Shown in pieces: positions 39,137 through 64,000 of a stretch of 64,000 bases of DNA; positions within the stretch are counted from its first letter, which is position 1, and every line of letters begins with the position of its first letter. The notes beneath the pieces were generated by a model. It worked only from the letters and a program-made list of their open reading frames with translations, was not told the DNA's origin and made no database searches. The DNA comes from Apteryx mantelli (taxonomy: Eukaryota; Chordata; Aves; Apterygiformes; Apterygidae): the NCBI RefSeq assembly GCF_036417845.1, contig NC_089990.1, forward strand, positions 2,051,001-2,115,000. Direction: 5' to 3'. Both the position numbers and the translations under genes were made by a program.

Positions 39137-41815
39137 TTAGTGAACAGTTCTTTCCTTCTGTCTCTGATAATCTGGAAGGGAAAGAGATGGCAAGGCTGAA
39201 AGGGCAGGAGAAGCAGTCACCAATGGTGGGGGAAGTCAGCCAAAATGTTACAGGAAAACATGAATTCTGTTTACACCTCCTTAAATAGATGCAGTGCTTG
39301 TTACTCTCCTGGATAGCAGCTGGCTTTAAAATAGTATGTTAGCATCCCAGCCAGTCATTTCAAGTTCTCTTAAAGCATTTATAAGAAAAGCATGTTTTAA
39401 AGTCTTCTCTTCCCTTGCTCCATACTTCTACTTTTTTCACTTTCATCCAAGGGTCAGTTTCCATTTTTACAAAGAATATGTGTTTGGCTTGACTTCTTAA
39501 GACTTTTTTTTGCTGCTCCCCTCCTTATTGCCAAACTTTATGGGTGCAGAAACCTGGAGTTAATAATTTGGCCATTCCCCCCCCCCCGACACACACAATT
39601 TGAACATCCAAAGGGAGGGATAAAACTACAAGCAGTGTCCACCATCAGCATGGTTCTATTAGTGACAGAGCTAACTCGTGTGTTATTTAAGGATAAGTAG
39701 CTCCTTCTGCAGCTCTAAAATTAACACTTTCATAAGCAGTCATTCTAGCTGTTAGCACTGCTTTGCTAAACCCTGCTCTACAAGTTTGTATGTGGGTAGC
39801 TGAAGCCATTCCTTACTGGTTTGACTTGGTAGCTGTCCTCAAGCCCAAATCAAAGTCTAGCCCCCTTTCTGATCTGCAGGCTGCTAGTTCGACACTGCAT
39901 ATGACCTTAGACTCAAAACAGCTAAGTTTAGGTGGAATCGGCAGGGATGCATGGCAGTCTGCTTCCCAAGGAGGAATACTGCTGGCCCGCTGCACTCAAA
40001 AGCTAGCAAGCACTTACTGTAGGGGAAGTAACGTACGCGCATGGTGATTTCACGGGCTGTCTTCAGGATCTCCACAGCCTGAAAGCAGAAAGAGTTGCTT
40101 GGTGACCACAGTGGGCTGGAGGAGAGGTAAGAGCAATGCATCAGCTACGCAATGCAACAGCTTGTTTTGCACGGGATCTGATATCAGATGTTTCAGGAGG
40201 AACACAGAGACTTGTGGCCCCCCAGGTTAACATTCCTCTGCTCTTCCTCATCAGTGAGGGTACTTTCTTTAAAATTAGATATGTGCCCTTCACACTGTGA
40301 ATTACTCTGCCTGCTCTACACATGGGGTGGGGGGAGAATTACAGAGAAAAGATTGCTGATGTTGTCAATGAAGGCATCTAGGTGCTTGTGTCACCCTCAT
40401 CCTAACTGTTAGACAATGGTGACAGGTTGCCAGTTAGGTACTGAGTTGGTGCAGGCTGTGAGGCCTGAAGGAGAAGGCAGGCACATGTGTTGCCCTCATC
40501 CTCCTGCTCAGGAGGTGAGAGCATGCTGGGGCCCGGGCCAACCTCTGTCCCTGCTCCAGCAGCTGGAGAGCAGAAGCACTCACCTTGCTGTGCTCAATGT
40601 CCTGGAAATCCACATCGTTCACCGAGAGCACCTGGTCTCCTTCCTGCAGACCAGCTCTGTGTGCATCCGAGTCGGGGATCACCTGAAAACGGAGGAGCAG
40701 ACACAGCAGCACTGACCCTCTGCATGGGCAGCGCTGTGGCTCCCCTCAGCACGCAGCCCAGCCCCACAAGCCTCTCCATGGCGCCTGCATCCAGTGCGCT
40801 TACATGGGACTAGGAGGGGATGGAGAGCATGAGGACTAGGGTGCATCAGCAAGTCATGGGTCAGGGACAGGTAAGGAAAGGGTGTGGGACTGTGACTGCT
40901 GTCTGGCCAGTGGCAGCTCACAGCCCTGAGCTGTTCATGCAAGAGGCAGGTCAGTCTCCACACACACCCAGCCGGCTCAGCAACATGCAAGAGAACAGAC
41001 AGAACATGGGGAAGGAATGGCAGAAGGAGAGACACACCTTAGAGATGAAGATCCCCAGCTGCGAGGCCTTTCCTCCACGGATGTTGAAGCCCAGCTGTGT
41101 GAAAAGCCAGGTTAGCAGTGAAGTGTAACCACCCCCTTTGCCCAGCACCCTCCCCATTGCTAATGTGTCCCTTTAAGATGGAGCAAAGGTGTTACAGCTG
41201 TAGTGATCACCACGGGAGGTGTAAGCACAGTCCCTCTCCGCTACGGCCATCCCACCCTGAGGGCTCACCCCTGCTCCCTGTCCCTGAGTGGATCCATGTC
41301 ACAAGTTACTGCCGTTCTCTGCCCAACCCACCAAGCTTCCCCTCCCTTTACAGCACAGCAGGGCAGCAGCAAGGCCTCTCCCTACCCCATCCAAAGTAGT
41401 AAGAGGAGGAAAGTACCAGGCGCCTCCCTGACCTCCTGGGCCTTCGGCCTCAGTCAGCGACCGCCATCTTCTCGCCCCTCCGTGGGTCCCTGCGTCCCCC
41501 CATTTTGGGCAGGGGGAGGGAGGGGGGGGAGGCTCACCTGCGCCCCGGGGGGCTTCTTGAGGACGATGGTGCGGGGCAAGAACTGCGTCAGCTCGTTGTT
41601 GTAGTCGGGGTGATAAACCCGCTGCAAGACAAGGCGCCATGAGCGGCCTCTCCCGCGGGGCCCGGTCGCCGCCGCCGCCGCCAGGCCGGCGGGGGCCCGC
41701 GCCCGCCTCCCCGCCCGCGCGGGCTCACCTCGTGCGGCGGCACCCAGGCGGGGGGGCTCTCGTAGGGCGGCAGGAAGACCACCGGGTAGTCGTCGTAGGG
41801 CAGCCGCCCCTCCAT
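39137..41815 (-). CDS. PDZD11: PDZ domain-containing protein 11, 6 exons, 140 aa
   Basis: A small single-PDZ scaffold. In mammals it binds the tails of transporters such as ATP7A and the multivitamin transporter, and works with PLEKHA7 at cell junctions. Exons in transcript order: 41815-41729, 41621-41538, 41094-41038, 40682-40584, 40078-40018, 39171-39137. The start MEGRLPYDDYPVVFLP matches the family. The carboxylate-binding loop is LGFNIRGG (58-65), followed by KASQLGIFISK. The tail NYQRQKERTVH comes from a 35-nt final exon 850 bp away; without it, the frame after YFPY runs on into the intron. Total length equals the human protein (140 aa). It is divergent to KIF4A with a shared promoter. 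Confidence 0.95.
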
Positions 41816-42011
41816 GCTGCCGCGCCCGCCTCAGCGGCCGCGCTGCGTCACGCCGCGTCGCCTCACGGCCCGCGCGCCTCCCCCTCCGCCCTGCCCCGCC
41901 CCGCGCGCGCCGTGACGTGGCGCCCCGCCATTGGCCGCCGCGCCTCGCCGCCGCCGGTTTGAATGTTGGCCGTTGCGGCGCCGCCATCTCAACGGTCGGT
42001 GGCGGCGGCAG
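41816..42011. promoter_or_regulatory. bidirectional PDZD11/KIF4A CpG promoter and KIF4A non-coding exon 1
   Basis: Fewer than 200 bp separate the PDZD11 start codon from the KIF4A exon-1 donor (GGCAG|gtgggt after 42011). On the KIF4A side an inverted CCAAT box (ATTGG, 41930-41934) precedes TTTGAA (41958-41963) by about 24 bp. This is the NF-Y plus CHR arrangement that DREAM and MYB-MuvB use to restrict G2/M genes, the class to which KIF4A belongs. A TGACGT half-CRE lies at about 41912. The exact transcription start is unknown; exon 1 probably begins at about 41970-41990. Confidence 0.6.
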
Positions 42012-42108
42012 GTGGGTGCGGGCCGGCGCCGTGAGGCGAGGCGGCCCCCGGGTCCGGCCGCGCTGCGTGCGGGGTCGGGGAGGGTCGGGGGAGGGCTGTG
42101 GAACGCCT

Positions 42109-42210
42109 AGGCCTAGCGCTGAGGCGCGGGAGCCCCGTTACGGCCCCGGAGCCTCCCGGCCGGGAGGCTCCGGGGCCGTAACGGGGCTCCCGCGCCTCAG
42201 CGCTAGGCCT
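42109..42210. repeat. perfect 102-bp palindrome (51-bp arms, no spacer)
   Basis: Arms 42109-42159 and 42160-42210 are exact reverse complements with no loop, checked base by base. Pairing fails at 42108/42211. The GC-rich arms contain several CpGs, and centre bases are CCCGG|CCGGG. The palindrome lies wholly in KIF4A intron 1 (42012-42305). It could form a cruciform in DNA or a very stable hairpin in pre-mRNA, or be an assembly fold-back. Confidence 0.97.
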
Positions 42211-42325
42211 CGCGTGGCCTGACGCTGAGGGGACCCCGCCAATACCGTAACGACAGCGGCGGGCGCTGCTCCCGGGGAGCCTGATCCCTCTCTGCTCGCC
42301 CTCAGGGCAGCCCGCGCGACTGAAA

Positions 42326-63483
<21,158 letters not shown>

Positions 63484-64000
63484 GGAGCCCATAAGATGCC
63501 CCACAAGTGGGTTGTGCTGCACTTCTTTAATGCTACAGATGCTGGTGACTTTTTAAAACGTGTTGAGATCTCTTGCTGCAGAATAAGCCTGATGACTGTT
63601 TTGCCTGACAGCTGCTGGCATCAGCAAGGGAATCAAACACTAGTTCTTCCTAGATTGTCCAATTCTTTGTAAATATTTGTATGTGTGGGACTTGGGCGGA
63701 TGTCTTGTACCAGAACGATGGTGAGAAAACCTCTTTCCTCTTTGGAATTTCTGTGTGAGCAGAATTGATTTATCCAGCTTGCTCATTCCAGTTGCCTTCC
63801 TCATCCTGAGCTGTGAACACGTTGGGTGTACGATTTAATCCATGATCTTGAAAGAACTTTGAATTTGCACTGGAGATCTGGGCACTGTCTCTTCCAATAC
63901 AGAATGAGGAACTGTTCCAAGCTACTCCATGAGATCTGATGGTGCTTTATCTTAATGAGACAGTCTTTAGTCTTAAACGAGCTAGCAGCTATGAAATGGT
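63484..64000 (+). other. KIF4A: KIF4A 3'UTR, continuing past the window
   Basis: The 517 bp after the TGA at 63481-63483 show no coding signal and no canonical AATAAA (only AATAAG at about 63582). The transcript end probably lies beyond the window. Confidence 0.6.

Noticed and set aside
39884-40141. PDZD11 C-terminus continuing as YFPYSKCLLAFECSG
   Set aside because: This is read-through of a strong donor (A|gtaagt). A 35-nt exon at 39171-39137 restores the family tail NYQRQKERTVH and the usual 140-aa length.

Overview
The window is vertebrate nuclear DNA, most likely from a bird. Evidence: GT-AG split genes with short introns, dense CpG islands, decayed CR1 LINE fragments (about 14610-14830 and 27663-27800), and the gene order ARR3 - RAB41 - [STARD10-like] - PDZD11 - KIF4A. 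Apart from the bracketed gene this is the order of human Xq13.1; in birds I expect it on chromosome 4/4A. A turtle or crocodile cannot be excluded from sequence alone. All exon models were built by hand from reading frame, splice sites and remembered family sequences, not from transcripts.

Layout. 1-3200 is very GC-rich DNA with no supportable gene. 3200-5085 is upstream of cone arrestin and holds a cluster of CRX/OTX-type TAATCY motifs. 5116-12120 (+) is a complete ARR3, 394 aa in 16 coding exons, including a 10-nt microexon and one GC-AG intron. 13238-30289 (+) is RAB41, a Rab6-family GTPase of 211 aa, with a CRE-containing CpG promoter, a GC-rich minisatellite in intron 1 and a roughly 2.4-kb 3'UTR. 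33623-36444 (+) is a complete START-domain protein of 265 aa close to STARD10; I do not know it from the human interval. 39137-41815 (-) is PDZD11, 140 aa. It shares a short bidirectional CpG promoter with KIF4A (42326-63483, +), a complete chromokinesin of 1227 aa in 30 coding exons after one non-coding exon. KIF4A's 3'UTR runs off the window end.

Main discovery candidate. RAB41 carries two separate pairs of duplicated exons. Exons 4a/4b (106 nt each) encode the switch II region, and exons 6a/6b (94 nt each) encode the G5 (SAK) region. All four are open and have good splice sites. The lengths force use of exactly one member of each pair, so one locus could make four Rab6-like GTPases. The 4a/4b differences fall on the residues that separate human RAB6A from RAB6A' (62, 87 and 88 in human numbering). 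This suggests that the exon duplication predates the RAB6A/RAB41 split, while the second pair looks undescribed.

Other points of interest are a perfect 102-bp palindrome with 51-bp arms in KIF4A intron 1, CCAAT boxes spaced 33-64 bp in the START-gene promoter, and an NF-Y/CHR-type cell-cycle arrangement upstream of KIF4A.

The genes do not form one pathway. ARR3 quenches cone photoreceptor signalling, RAB41 acts in Golgi traffic, the START protein probably carries phospholipid, PDZD11 is a junction and transporter scaffold, and KIF4A works on chromosomes and the spindle midzone.
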